From: Roseiarcus sp050012775
GTDB lineage: Bacteria; Pseudomonadota; Alphaproteobacteria; Rhizobiales; Beijerinckiaceae
Assembly (NCBI GenBank): GCA_050012775.1
Contig: JBEKGN010000019.1
Coordinates: 27,784-91,783 of the forward strand
Direction: 5' to 3'
DNA: 64,000 nt
Shown here: positions 1 through 9,058 of the stretch, in pieces
Layout: the number at the start of each line of letters is the position of its first letter
How positions within the stretch are numbered: position 1 is the stretch's first letter
Made by a program: the position numbers and the translations under genes
The notes under the pieces: generated by a model
Database searches by the model: none
Told to the model about the DNA's origin: nothing
Seen by the model: the letters and a program-made list of their open reading frames with translations, nothing else

Positions 1-467
1 TTTTCCAGACCGAGCCAAAGCGCGATCACGACGAGGGCGACGACCGCGACGACAAACAATCGATAGATCGGGAAATAGCCGATCCCGATATTCGCGACCC
101 CACGCAACGCCGCGGGCGTTTCGAATGGAATGCCGTCCGTGCCGAATAGAATGCGAACGCCTTCGACGAGAATATAACCGAGGCCGAAAGTCAGCAGGAT
201 CGGATCGTCCGCGGAGCGCCCATAGAGGGGTCGGATGAGAAAGCGTTCGATCCCAAGGCCGAGAATCCCGACCGATATCGGGGCCAGAAGCGCCGCCCAC
301 CAAAAACTGCCGGTGAGCGAGAGAAATAGCACGCCCGCGTAGGCGCCGACCATGAACAAGTTGCCGTGCGCGAAATTGACGACGCCTAGGACGCCGAAAA
401 TAATCGACAGTCCGAGCGCCAGCATGACCAGGATGGCGCCGAGCGCGACGCCCGAAAAGAGCTGCAT
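1..467 (-). CDS. livH: Branched-chain amino acid-type ABC permease (LivH-like), 3' part missing
   Basis: The reverse strand reads without a stop from ATG at 467 to the window edge, about 155 residues. The product begins MQLFSGVALGAILVML and contains the stretch LSIIFGVLGVVNFAHG near residues 20-35, which is typical of the LivH inner-membrane permease family, with several hydrophobic helices. A GTG at 488 in the same frame is an alternative start; neither has a clear ribosome binding site. The gene follows the binding-protein gene by about 50 bp, so both are probably one transcript. The substrate is not shown by sequence; the hydroxylase genes upstream suggest a small organic acid or heterocycle rather than an amino acid. 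Confidence 0.88.
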   Translation of the reverse strand, partial: MQLFSGVALGAILVMLALGLSIIFGVLGVVNFAHGNLFMVGAYAGVLFLSLTGSFWWAALLAPISVGILGLGIERFLIRPLYGRSADDPILLTFGLGYILVEGVRILFGTDGIPFETPAALRGVANIGIGYFPIYRLFVVAVVALVVIALWLGLE

Positions 468-515
468 GGAGAGAAGCTGAATGTCCACTGCCACGCTCGC
501 GCTCGGTTGGCCTGA

Positions 516-1772
516 TCAGAGAGCCTTATGACCCAACTCTTCGCACGAGCGAAGCGTCGCCGGATCGCCCGGTTCGCTGGCGACGATTTTGAAGAGATCG
601 ACGTCGCTCTTCATTTCGGATTTCGCCTTCGACTCGATCACAAACACGGATTGAACCGATTGGTGATCGCATTTGCGATAATTTTGTGGGCCTTTTGCAA
701 CATCATATTTGAGTTCCTCGAGGGCCGTGATGACCTTGTCCGTGTCGGCGCTTTGCGCCGCCTTGACCGCCATGAGCAGGGAGCGGATCGCCGTATAGCC
801 ATAGGCGCCGTAATCCGTCGGGATGGCTCCGCCGTTCGCGGCGCGAAACGCGTCATTGAACGACTTGGCTGACGGGGTGCTTTCCTCGAGACCCCAGTAG
901 TAGTTGGTTCCGCCGACGATTCCCTCGAAGACGTCGGCGCCGCCGGCGAGACGCTGGTTGTGGAGCAAAACGGGAACGACGATGCGCGAGGGGCCTTTCA
1001 GGCCGAAATCAACGGCTTGCTTGATCGAATTGGCCTGATCGCGCCCGAAGTTGCAGATGCAGACGATGTCCGGCTTCAGCGACAGCAAACGAGGCATGAA
1101 GGCCGAATAATCAGGGGCGCCGAAGGGATGCAGAATTTCGGCGACGGTCTCCACGCCGATCGGCGCCGCATTGCGCTTGAACGCGGCGAGCATCTCATGA
1201 CCATAGGCGTAGTCGGCCGCGAGATAGGCGATCTTCTGTCCCTTCTTGAACGCGTAACGCGCCACGGCGCCCGTCGTCATTTGCGGGTTCATCGCTTCAT
1301 GAAACGTGAAGCGGGAAAAATCCTTGGCCTCGTTGATGGTGTCCGACTGACTGATCGAGATGTAGATCACCCCCCGCGCCCGCGTGACCTCATTGACCGA
1401 CAGTTGCACCGCGCTTGAAAGAGCGCCGACGATGAAGTTGGCCTTGTCTTTCTCGATGAGTTCCAGCGTCCGCGTCGCCGCTTCGCCGGGATTGAGCTTG
1501 TCGTCGCGAACCAACAATTCCGCCAAGCGGCCGTTCAGCCCGCCTGCGTCGTTGAACTGCTTGACCGCCAGTTCGGCGCTCTTGACCTGGTCCTTGGCTT
1601 CCGCGCCGAAGGGCCCGGTGATCGGAACGGGAAACCCGATGCGGATCGCGCTGTCGTCGGCCCGCGCGACGTAAGGCGCCCCGACGGCGGAGAAGGCCGC
1701 GATGGACGCCGCGCCTTTGATGAGGCTCCGGCGCGAAAGAGGCTTGGATGGGCGTCGAAATGAATCTGTCAT
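516..1772 (-). CDS. ABC transporter substrate-binding protein, Leu/Ile/Val-binding type (Peripla_BP_6)
   Basis: A 418-residue periplasmic binding protein of the LivJ/LivK-like class. The N-terminus has a twin-arginine signal (SRRSLIKGAAS followed by a hydrophobic stretch and an ARA cleavage site near residue 38). The mature part starts with IRIGFPVPITGPFGAEAKDQ, the usual opening of the type I periplasmic-binding fold, and carries the family segments around FIVGALSSAVQLSVN and the alternating Rossmann halves. The gene lies between the hydroxylase large subunit (45 bp upstream) and the permease gene downstream, so it probably delivers the hydroxylase substrate or a related compound. GAGAG upstream of the ATG fits a ribosome binding site. 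The ligand is unknown. Confidence 0.9.
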   Translation of the reverse strand: MTDSFRRPSKPLSRRSLIKGAASIAAFSAVGAPYVARADDSAIRIGFPVPITGPFGAEAKDQVKSAELAVKQFNDAGGLNGRLAELLVRDDKLNPGEAATRTLELIEKDKANFIVGALSSAVQLSVNEVTRARGVIYISISQSDTINEAKDFSRFTFHEAMNPQMTTGAVARYAFKKGQKIAYLAADYAYGHEMLAAFKRNAAPIGVETVAEILHPFGAPDYSAFMPRLLSLKPDIVCICNFGRDQANSIKQAVDFGLKGPSRIVVPVLLHNQRLAGGADVFEGIVGGTNYYWGLEESTPSAKSFNDAFRAANGGAIPTDYGAYGYTAIRSLLMAVKAAQSADTDKVITALEELKYDVAKGPQNYRKCDHQSVQSVFVIESKAKSEMKSDVDLFKIVASEPGDPATLRSCEELGHKAL

Positions 1773-1816
1773 TGTTTCTCTCCCGTTCTGTGTTTGCTGT
1801 GCGGCTGGATCGAAGC

Positions 1817-4192
1817 TCAGACGACGCCTAGCGCGCGCAGGATGCGCTGCGGCGTCATGGGAATTTGCGAAATCGAGGCGTGAAGCGGATCGAGGGCGTC
1901 ATTGACGGCGTTCAACGCCGCGCCCGAGGCGGCCGACGTTCCGGCTTCGCCGCATCCCTTGGCTCCCAGTTCCGTATCGCGAGTGGGCGTCTCGACATGG
2001 GCGATGGCGATGTCGGGCATTTCGCAAGCCATGGGCACGAGATAGTCGGCCAGCGAACCGTTCAGCAATTGACCGGCCTCATCGTAAAGGCACTCTTCGA
2101 ACAGCGCCGCGCCGAGCCCTTGCACAACGCCGCCTCGGATTTGCTCGTTGACGAGCATCGGGTTGATGATGCGTCCGCAATCTTCGACGACCCAATGTTT
2201 CAACAGTCTGACAAACCCCGTCTCGATATCGACCTCGACCAGGCTGCCGTGGATTCCATTCGCGAAGGCGAAGGGAAACCCTTTCGGAGCGAAGTGATGC
2301 GCGATCGTCAAATCTATGTTCAATTCCGGAGGCAGCGTGTCCGATCGAAAATAGACCAGCGCGGCGAGTTCGCCCAATGTCATGCGGACAACGCCGGTCT
2401 CCCGTTCGATCAGCCGTCCCTCGGAAAGATCCAGATCGCTCGAGCGGGATTGCAGGATCGCGCTCGCGATGTTCAGGATATTCGCTTTCAGCTTGCGTGC
2501 GGCTTGCAAGGCGGTTTCGCCGCCGATGCCCGCGCCGCGACTTGCCCAGGTTGCGCCGCCGTGCGGGGTGGTTTCGGTGTCGCCGGTCATCACCCGCACG
2601 CGTTCTCGATCGACGCCGAGCTGATCGGCGACGATCTGGCCGATGATGGTCTCGCTGCCTTGTCCCTGCTCCGTCACGCTGATGGCGCATTGCACGTCGC
2701 CTGAAGGCGTCACCTTCAGAACGCAGCCGTCCTGCGCGGAAATGTGGGCGCCGCCGACGCCGTAGAACGCCGGCGAGGGGTTGGTGATCTCCACGTAGGT
2801 CGCAATGCCGATGCCGCGATAGATTCCCTTCCGGCGTAGACCGGATTGTTCGGCCCGCAGAGAGGGATAGTCCATCAGGCGATGCAGCTCGGTAAGACAT
2901 TCGTCGAGAGAAAGGCGTTCGAATTTGTACCCGGACGCGGTCGTATGCGGATACATATCGCTGGTGACGTAGTTGCGCCGCCGAATTTCGAACGGATCCT
3001 GATTGAGCGTCCTCGCGGCGAGATCGACCAGGCGCTCGGTCGCCGCGCAGGCGATCGGGTGCCCCACGCCGCGATACTGGCTGGTTTGCGTCTTATTTTG
3101 AAAAATTACGTTCAGGTCAGCTTTGTAATTGACGATTTTATAGGGCGCGCCCATGAGCCGGATGACCTGATTGCCTTCGACCGCGCTCGTGCGCGGGTAG
3201 GCCGAGTAGGCGCCGATGGCGGTGTCGTCTTCGACCTTGAGCGCAAGAAACGTCCCGTCGCTCGCCAGCGCCAGCTTCGCGCGCAAGCGATGATCCCGCA
3301 GATGAATGTCATTGAGAAAAGACTCGCTGCGGTCGGCTATGTACTTGACCGGACGTTCGGCCAATATGCTCAGCGCCACCGTCGCCATGTCCTCGGGATA
3401 GACGTGGAGCTTCATTCCGAAAGAGCCGCCGACATCGGGCGCGATCACCCGCACGCGCGACTCGTCGAGAGCGAAATGACGCGAGTAAATATCCTGGAAT
3501 TGGTAGGGCGTCTGAGTGGAATGATGAACCGTTAGCGCGCGTTCGCCGGGTTCGAAGTCGGCGATGAGCGAGCGGGGCTCCAGCGTCACCGGCGTATGAC
3601 GGGCAAAGGTCAATTCGGCTTCGACCACAGCCGCCGCGTTTTCAAAGGCGGCGCTGACGGCCCCGCTTTCGATCGACGTCTTGAAGGCGATATTGTCCCC
3701 GAGGTTCTCATGGATCAAAGGCGAATTCGGAACGCGCGCGCGGTCGATGTCGACGACGACGTCCAATTCCTCGAAGACAATGGCGATGGCTTCCGCCGCG
3801 TCTTCGGCTTGCGCTCGGGTGTCCGCGAGAACGGCGACGATCGGCTGTCCCGCCCAGACCGCTGTCTCCAAGGCGAGCGGATATTGCGGCGGCGACTTCA
3901 TGCCTTTGAAATGCTGAAGCGTTCCCACCCAGGGGCTGCAAAGCTCAGCCAGATCGCGCCCCGTGGCGATCATCCTGACGCCGGGCATGGCGCGGGCCGC
4001 CGACGCATCGATCGAGACGATCCGCGCATGCGCGTAAGGACTCCTGGCGAACGCGGCATGAAGCATTCGCGGGAGCTGGATGTCGTCCGTGAAGCGCCCG
4101 CGCCCGGCAAGCAGCCGTTTGGCGTTCGGCCGCGGAACGCTCTTGCCGATATAGCTGTTCGGGCGATCGACGGGGGAAAGCGGACCGCTCAT
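1817..4192 (-). CDS. Molybdopterin-binding large subunit, xanthine dehydrogenase/CoxL family
   Basis: A 791-residue catalytic subunit of a molybdenum hydroxylase. The N-terminal aldehyde oxidase/xanthine dehydrogenase a/b hammerhead occupies about residues 17-130. Cofactor-binding motifs include GGSFGMK at 255-261, the active-site loop SQYRGVGHP at 371-379 and the GCGEAG motif with the expected catalytic Glu749. The active-site loop is not the form I CO dehydrogenase signature (AYRCSFR), so carbon monoxide is an unlikely substrate; the loop looks like that of hydroxylases acting on aldehydes or N-heterocycles. The ATG overlaps the stop of the 2Fe-2S subunit by 4 bp, so the subunits are translationally coupled. 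The substrate is unknown. Confidence 0.9.
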   Translation of the reverse strand: MSGPLSPVDRPNSYIGKSVPRPNAKRLLAGRGRFTDDIQLPRMLHAAFARSPYAHARIVSIDASAARAMPGVRMIATGRDLAELCSPWVGTLQHFKGMKSPPQYPLALETAVWAGQPIVAVLADTRAQAEDAAEAIAIVFEELDVVVDIDRARVPNSPLIHENLGDNIAFKTSIESGAVSAAFENAAAVVEAELTFARHTPVTLEPRSLIADFEPGERALTVHHSTQTPYQFQDIYSRHFALDESRVRVIAPDVGGSFGMKLHVYPEDMATVALSILAERPVKYIADRSESFLNDIHLRDHRLRAKLALASDGTFLALKVEDDTAIGAYSAYPRTSAVEGNQVIRLMGAPYKIVNYKADLNVIFQNKTQTSQYRGVGHPIACAATERLVDLAARTLNQDPFEIRRRNYVTSDMYPHTTASGYKFERLSLDECLTELHRLMDYPSLRAEQSGLRRKGIYRGIGIATYVEITNPSPAFYGVGGAHISAQDGCVLKVTPSGDVQCAISVTEQGQGSETIIGQIVADQLGVDRERVRVMTGDTETTPHGGATWASRGAGIGGETALQAARKLKANILNIASAILQSRSSDLDLSEGRLIERETGVVRMTLGELAALVYFRSDTLPPELNIDLTIAHHFAPKGFPFAFANGIHGSLVEVDIETGFVRLLKHWVVEDCGRIINPMLVNEQIRGGVVQGLGAALFEECLYDEAGQLLNGSLADYLVPMACEMPDIAIAHVETPTRDTELGAKGCGEAGTSAASGAALNAVNDALDPLHASISQIPMTPQRILRALGVV

Positions 4193-4698
4193 GACCGTGG
4201 CTCGAAATCGTTCGGCTTCACAGCCGCGCCACGCCGCCTTGCGGTCGTCTCAATGGCGTCGACAATGGCTTCGTAGCCGGTGCATCGACAGAAGTTGCCG
4301 GACAGCGCATCGCGAATTTCGTCGCGCGTCGGCAAGCCTCCGGCCTGCAACAGTTCTTGCGCCGTCATCAAGACCCCGGGCGTACAGAACCCGCATTGGA
4401 GCGCATTGCGTTCGTGAAAAGCTGCCTGCAGATCGACAATGGCGCCGCTTTCGGACAGTCCTTCAATGGTCTGAATGTTCGATCCGTCCGCCTGCACCGC
4501 CAAACTGAGACAGGAATGAACGACCCGACCATCTTGGATGACCAGGCACGCCCCGCAGGCGCCCATCTCACATCCCACATGGGTCCCGGTCAGGCGCAAG
4601 CGATGCCGTATCAGGTCAGCGAGCGATAGACGCGCTTCGACCCAAAACTCTTGGCGCTCGCCGTTGATCGTCAGCGAGACCGGAAACTGGCGACTCAT
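4189..4698 (-). CDS. 2Fe-2S subunit of the molybdenum hydroxylase (CoxS-like)
   Basis: A 169-residue iron-sulfur subunit. The N-terminal plant-type ferredoxin domain has cysteines at 43, 48, 51 and 63 (GCEMGACGACL...HSC). The C-terminal helical domain binds the second cluster with CGFC at 102-105 and CRC at 137-139. Length and cysteine spacing are normal for the family. It transfers electrons from the molybdopterin site to FAD. It overlaps the large-subunit gene downstream and the FAD-subunit gene upstream by 4 bp each (ATGA junctions), so the three genes form a tight operon in the order medium, small, large. Confidence 0.93.
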   Translation of the reverse strand: MSRQFPVSLTINGERQEFWVEARLSLADLIRHRLRLTGTHVGCEMGACGACLVIQDGRVVHSCLSLAVQADGSNIQTIEGLSESGAIVDLQAAFHERNALQCGFCTPGVLMTAQELLQAGGLPTRDEIRDALSGNFCRCTGYEAIVDAIETTARRRGAAVKPNDFEPRS

Positions 4699-5579
4699 GA
4701 AGCCGTCGCCCCCGCCGAAGCCGATAGGCGCAAGGTGTCGAGCCGCCGCCGCAACAGAACGCCGGCGAGATGCCGGCGGGTCGCGGCCGAAGTATTTATG
4801 TCTTCGCTCGCCGCGGACAGATCGTCCGCGAGCGCGCGTTGGCTCGCGGCGATATCCTCCTCGCCCAAGGCGGTCCCTTTGAGCGCGGCTTCCGCTCTTT
4901 GGGCTCGTTGTGGCGTCGGGCCGACGGAGAGGAATACGATGCGGATGTCCTCGACGATTTCAGCGCGAAAATTCGCGGCGATGGCGACGCCGACGACAGC
5001 GTAGTCGCCCCGTCTCCTCGCGAGTTCGTCAAAGCAACTGCGCGCGTTCGGCCCCGAGATGGGAAACCACACGGCCGCCAGGATTTCATCCGGCTCCGCC
5101 GCGGTTTCATAGAGATCGAGGAAGAAGTCGTCCGCATCGACGAAGCGCACGCGGTCGCCGTTGTGCAGTTCGACGCGAGCGTTGAGCGCGAGGGCGACCG
5201 CTGGAAATTCCGACGCCGGATCGGCCAAGGCGATGGAGCCGCCCATCGTCCCTTTATTGCGAATGGCGGGATGCGCGACCCACGGGGCGGCTGCGGCAAG
5301 CAGGGGAACGCGCGCGGCGATTATCGGCGAGGAGAGAACTTCGGCATGACGCGTCAGAGACCCGATGCGCACTTCGCTTCCGCGGATTTCGATGCCTCTC
5401 AATTCACCGATGTGGGCAATGTCGATCAGCAATTCCGGCGACTGAAGCCGCAGATTCATCGACGCCAGGAGGCTCTGGCCGCCGGCGAGATATCGAGCTT
5501 CCCCCTCGCAGTTGCGAAACGCCGCGACGGCGTCGCTGACGGAATTCGCGCGAAAATAAGCGAAGCCGCTCGCCTTCAC
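4695..5579 (-). CDS. FAD-binding medium subunit of the molybdenum hydroxylase (CoxM-like)
   Basis: A 294-residue FAD-binding subunit, first gene of the operon. It shows the flavin-binding AGGQS loop at residues 32-36, the second FAD motif TMGGSIALADPASE near residues 110-125, and the C-terminal CO dehydrogenase flavoprotein domain ending in a helical region with HLAGVLLRRR. The protein accepts electrons from the 2Fe-2S subunit and passes them to an acceptor. Transcription starts in the 165-bp gap shared with the divergent TetR gene, which holds inverted repeats likely to control it. Confidence 0.92.
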   Translation of the reverse strand: MKASGFAYFRANSVSDAVAAFRNCEGEARYLAGGQSLLASMNLRLQSPELLIDIAHIGELRGIEIRGSEVRIGSLTRHAEVLSSPIIAARVPLLAAAAPWVAHPAIRNKGTMGGSIALADPASEFPAVALALNARVELHNGDRVRFVDADDFFLDLYETAAEPDEILAAVWFPISGPNARSCFDELARRRGDYAVVGVAIAANFRAEIVEDIRIVFLSVGPTPQRAQRAEAALKGTALGEEDIAASQRALADDLSAASEDINTSAATRRHLAGVLLRRRLDTLRLSASAGATAS

Positions 5580-5609
5580 CGTCCCTCCCCCCGGTCAAAT
5601 TCGGCCGCA

Positions 5610-5683
5610 TTTGAGATCGATTGTTCTCAAACATGGCCGCGGTTGAATTTGCTGTCAACAAAAAGATACCATTTGGTCTCAAA
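5610..5683. promoter_or_regulatory. Inverted-repeat operator cluster between hydroxylase operon and TetR gene
   Basis: TTTGAGA at 5610-5616 and TCTCAAA at 5625-5631 form a perfect 7-bp inverted repeat with 8 bp between the arms. A second weaker pair with the same 8-bp spacing, GTTGA at 5642-5646 and TCAAC at 5655-5659, follows. A further TCTCAAA half-site lies at 5677-5683 within ATTTG-N4-CAAAT. The position between divergent genes is what is expected of a TetR-family operator controlling both directions; binding itself is inferred. Confidence 0.6.
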
Positions 5684-5744
5684 TCGCTCGGGTTCGGGCG
5701 ACCGATGCTTCGCGACATCGGTCCGCGAGCCGAAGGAGTCACGA

Positions 5745-6410
5745 ATGCCGCAAAAGAATCCTCGCAAAAGCCCGGCGAATTCGGCGCCGGCCCGCAAGCA
5801 CATGAAGGCCGCGGAACGCGAGAAGGTCATTCTGTCTGCAGCCATCCGCTTTTTTGCCGAACAAGGATTCGAAGGGCAGACGCGCGAATTGGCGAAGCGG
5901 GTCGGCATCGCCCACTCCGCCATCTATCGCCATTTTCCCAGCAAGGACGCGTTGATTGAACGGGTCTACGAGCACGTCTATGTCAGCCGATGGAACCCTC
6001 AGTGGGAATCGATCATCACCGACGGATCCCGGCCGATTGAAGACCGACTCATTCAATTTTACCGAGAATATGTCGATCGAATATTCGATTACACATGGGT
6101 CCGCATTTTCGTTTTCGCGGGTCTGCGTTCCTACAATATCACCGGGCGATATCTGACGCTCGTGCGCGAGAAGTTTATCATTCCGGTGTGTCTCGAACTG
6201 CGCAAGGACATGCGATCTGCGACTTCGCCGCAGTCGCCGGTGACAGAGCGCGAGCAGGAGGCGGTGTGGGGCCTGCACGGGCAAATCTTCTATATAGCCA
6301 TCCGGAAATTCGTCTACGGAACGCCTGTGCCTGCCGACCTCGAGCAAACGATAAGCGACCATGTGAAAAGATTTGTCAGAGGCTCGATGCCCGAACCCAA
6401 AGGGGTCTAG
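5745..6410 (+). CDS. TetR/AcrR family transcriptional regulator
   Basis: A 221-residue regulator. After a basic tail of about 20 residues, the TetR DNA-binding domain runs from AEREKVILSAAIRFFAEQGF through the helix-turn-helix (ELAKRVGIAHSAIYRHFPSK) to about residue 75; the rest is an all-helical ligand-binding domain. ATG 5745 was chosen because GAAGGAG stands 6 bp upstream and the domain begins directly after; the frame is open further upstream but overlaps the divergent gene there. It is divergent from the hydroxylase/transporter operon, so it probably controls that operon in response to the substrate or product. Confidence 0.9.
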   Translation: MPQKNPRKSPANSAPARKHMKAAEREKVILSAAIRFFAEQGFEGQTRELAKRVGIAHSAIYRHFPSKDALIERVYEHVYVSRWNPQWESIITDGSRPIEDRLIQFYREYVDRIFDYTWVRIFVFAGLRSYNITGRYLTLVREKFIIPVCLELRKDMRSATSPQSPVTEREQEAVWGLHGQIFYIAIRKFVYGTPVPADLEQTISDHVKRFVRGSMPEPKGV

Positions 6411-6535
6411 GTTTTCGCTTCGGTCTTGGCGCAACCGTTGGAAGTCAAGGCGGGCAGCGGCGATTCAATGAGGACCGCCGTCGCGCCCAATCGACAGACG
6501 ACGAAGATCGCGAACGCCTTCACATCCTGTCGCTT

Positions 6536-7534
6536 TCACCGAGCCGCGTCGCCGCGGCGGTAGTCGAGCGTGAGTTCGTCCAGCTTCTGCTTGAGCGCCG
6601 GGTCGAGCCGGTATGTCGCGGCCGCAAGGGAATCATCGAGCTGATCGGGGCGGCTCGCCCCGAGCAACGGCGCGGTGATCGCGGGGTTGGCGAGAGTCCA
6701 GGCGACCGCCAGAGTGGTCAGCGACGTTCCGGCTTCGTGCGCGAGGCGCTCCAGGCTCTCGACGGTCGAGAAGGCGCGATCGTTCCAGTAACGATCCTGG
6801 TACATGCTTCCGGCGGTCCCCAATGTGAAGCGCGTGCCCGGCGTCGGCGCGGAGCCGGGCTTGTATTTGCCGCTCAGCAATCCCCCTGCGAGGGGGTTAT
6901 ACGGAATCACGCCGAGGCCTTCTTCCAAAGCCAACGGCAACAATTCGCGTTCGATCTGTCGGAACAGCAGGTTGTAGCGCGGCTGAATCGAGACGACGCG
7001 CGCCAGGCCCTTGAGATCGCAGAGGCCCAACGCCTTGGATACGCGATAGGCGAAGAAGTTGGACACGCCGACGTAGCGCGCCCGGCCGGACCTCACGATC
7101 GCATCCAGCGCATCCAGCGTTTCCTCCAGGGGCGTCGCGGAATCGTCTCCATGCAATTGATAGAGATCGACATAGTCGGTTTGCAGGCGTCGCAGCGAAG
7201 CGTCGATGGCTTCCAGCAGGTGTTTGCGCGACGCGCCTTGGTTCCAGGGGTTAGGGCCCATCCTGCCGACCGCCTTGGTGGCTACGACAAAGGACTCGCG
7301 CTGGCCCTTCAGCCAACGGCCGACGATTTCTTCGGTGCGGCCGGCCGTCGGCAAGCCGCCGCCAAGCGGATACACGTCCGCGGTGTCGATGAAATTGACG
7401 CCCGCCGTAGCCGCCTTGGCGAGAATCTCGTGGGCGACAGCTTCATCGGTCTGCAAGCCGAACGTCATCGTGCCGAGCGCGAGCCGCGAAACCGCAAGGC
7501 CGGTGCGGCCGAGACGCGTGGTGGGGATGCTCAT
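6536..7534 (-). CDS. Aldo/keto reductase
   Basis: A 332-residue NAD(P)H-dependent oxidoreductase of the aldo/keto reductase superfamily. The TIM-barrel opens with the sequence RLGRTGLAVSRLALGTMTFG. The catalytic tetrad is visible as Asp50, Tyr55, Lys87 and His128 (motifs FIDTADVY, ATK and YQLH). The C-terminal part contains SIQPRYNLLFRQIERELLP and the cofactor-binding segment PAITAPLLGASRPDQLDDSL. ATG 7534 fits the start of the family better than an ATG 16 codons upstream. The gene stands alone and converges on the TetR gene. The substrate cannot be read from sequence. Confidence 0.9.
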   Translation of the reverse strand: MSIPTTRLGRTGLAVSRLALGTMTFGLQTDEAVAHEILAKAATAGVNFIDTADVYPLGGGLPTAGRTEEIVGRWLKGQRESFVVATKAVGRMGPNPWNQGASRKHLLEAIDASLRRLQTDYVDLYQLHGDDSATPLEETLDALDAIVRSGRARYVGVSNFFAYRVSKALGLCDLKGLARVVSIQPRYNLLFRQIERELLPLALEEGLGVIPYNPLAGGLLSGKYKPGSAPTPGTRFTLGTAGSMYQDRYWNDRAFSTVESLERLAHEAGTSLTTLAVAWTLANPAITAPLLGASRPDQLDDSLAAATYRLDPALKQKLDELTLDYRRGDAAR

Positions 7535-7839
7535 ACGATCAGGCCCTCGAGTTAAAAAAGCAAAACGCCCGTCGCCGCACACGAGCGTCGAGGCGAGCGA
7601 TGGCGGGATCGCCGCTGGGATCGGCCGCGCGGACGTCCGTCATTGCGGCGACTATCGCCGATCGAGCGCAAGCAGGCAATTTAGAGACAACGAAGCCCGC
7701 GACCGATCGGAGCGAGAGTTCGGCCGGGCCGCGTCGACTTCGCCGGCCGCGTCGCGACGCTCGGCCCCGGCGCCGCTGGAACAGTCCCGCGAGAATGCAA
7801 CGGCAATGCCGGGCGGTGCGCGCATCGCAGGTTGCAGGT

Positions 7840-8199
7840 ATGGTCGGTCCCATGTCCAGATTCGTTCGCTTCGTCTTCGCCGCCGCGTTGGTCCCCGCAG
7901 CCGCCTCCCCCGGGGTGGAGACGGCTTACGCGGACGCGGCGCTGATCGCGCGCGGACACGCAATCGCAAAATATAACTGCAGCCATTGCCACGCCATCGG
8001 CAGGACGGACGCGAGCCGCGATCTCAGGGCGCCGCCCCTGCGCGCCCTCTCGCGCAAATATCCGCTCTCCGGGCTCGAGGAGTCGCTGGCCGAAGGCATC
8101 ATGGTCGGCCATGAGGGGCTGCAAATGCCGCACTATCAACTCAGCCCGGCGCAGATCGAGGCGCTGCTGACCTATATGGCGTCCATTCAGGTGAAGTGA
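7840..8199 (+). CDS. Small periplasmic c-type cytochrome
   Basis: About 119 residues with a Sec signal peptide (hydrophobic segment FVRFVFAAALVPAAAS) followed by one class I cytochrome c domain. The heme attachment motif is CSHCH at residues 47-51 and the probable distal ligand is Met96 in HEGLQMPHYQLS. The final helix, IEALLTYMASI, is typical. ATG 7852, four codons on, is an alternative start that leaves the signal peptide intact. There is no obvious redox partner nearby. The 200 bp downstream contain a GGCTCG/CGAGCC stem at 8225-8257 and a GCG-repeat tract but no gene. Confidence 0.88.
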   Translation: MVGPMSRFVRFVFAAALVPAAASPGVETAYADAALIARGHAIAKYNCSHCHAIGRTDASRDLRAPPLRALSRKYPLSGLEESLAEGIMVGHEGLQMPHYQLSPAQIEALLTYMASIQVK

Positions 8200-8398
8200 G
8201 GAAATTGCAGGTCTCGACGGCGCCGGCTCGTTAAGAAAGCTCCCGGCTTCGCGAGCCGCAGGCGAAAGACGAGGCTCGTATGATATAAGGACCGGCGCGC
8301 GCGAAGATCGCGGCGGCGGCGGCGGCGGCGCTTGCCGCGAGATTATTTCTCGTCAGGCGGTTTGAGACAGTTTCGTTCCCTCTCGCATCGTAAGGTTT

Positions 8399-8953
8399 GT
8401 GAGCTTGGCGCAGCGACGAACGATCCGCATCAACCGGGCTCCTGTCCTCACCCTGTGGGCGGCGGTCGTCGCGGAAAGGTTGGGGTTCGATCCCGACGCC
8501 GCGCTGACGCTGGGACGCGCGGTCGCCGGCCTCAACGCCCACTCCAAAGGCGTCTCGCTCGGGCTATTCGAACCGTCGTCGAAGGCGGTCAATGAGCATC
8601 TTCAGAGAGCGAAGACCGGAACCACCGCGCACGTCGACCTGCTGCACCGCGCCGTGCCCATCGTCAGGACGGCCGCCGGCCTGCGCGCCGTCAGTAACGA
8701 TCGTCCGATTTCGTCGGACAGCGTGGAACGCTATCTCGAGAGCAAATTCGGCGAAAATCTCGACCCGGCAAGGCGCGCAATGGTCAATCTGGCGCACTCG
8801 ATGCCGACCGACGAAATCGCCGCGCGGGCCTATAGCCTCTATGAGGAGTTCCGCCCCGCAATTCCGGCCGGCGTCAAAGGCTGGGGCGCGGCGGGGGAGC
8901 TTGATCTCGATCTGATCGACAGGCTCAGCGAGAGGGTTGGAGGCGGCTCATGA
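8399..8953 (+). CDS. Conserved hypothetical protein
   Basis: A 184-residue soluble protein without signal peptide or membrane segment. It opens with RTIRINRAPVLTLWAAVVAERLGF and contains DSVERYLESKFG and a C-terminal EEFRPAIPAGVKGWGAAGELDL. I recognise this pattern from uncharacterised proteins in alphaproteobacteria and other bacteria, but know no function. The start is GTG 8399, preceded by AAGG; codon composition matches the neighbours. It is a single gene with its own upstream region containing TATGATATAAGG, which could serve as a -10 element. Confidence 0.75.
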   Translation: MSLAQRRTIRINRAPVLTLWAAVVAERLGFDPDAALTLGRAVAGLNAHSKGVSLGLFEPSSKAVNEHLQRAKTGTTAHVDLLHRAVPIVRTAAGLRAVSNDRPISSDSVERYLESKFGENLDPARRAMVNLAHSMPTDEIAARAYSLYEEFRPAIPAGVKGWGAAGELDLDLIDRLSERVGGGS

Positions 8954-9058
8954 CGAAGCGCGTGTTTTGTCTTGCGGCGTTTCCCCCGCGCCTTCCGCCC
9001 AGTCGGCGACGCTCGTGCGCAAGCGGTCGGAACCCAGGAGAAGCGCTCGCCTTGGCGA

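Noticed and set aside
1817..4192. Carbon monoxide dehydrogenase large subunit
   Set aside because: The active-site loop reads QYRGVGHP rather than the form I AYRCSFR sequence, so only a general molybdenum hydroxylase is called.
8290..8340. Coding frame over the GGC repeat tract
   Set aside because: A simple GCG-repeat tract gives open frames in several phases without conserved sequence.
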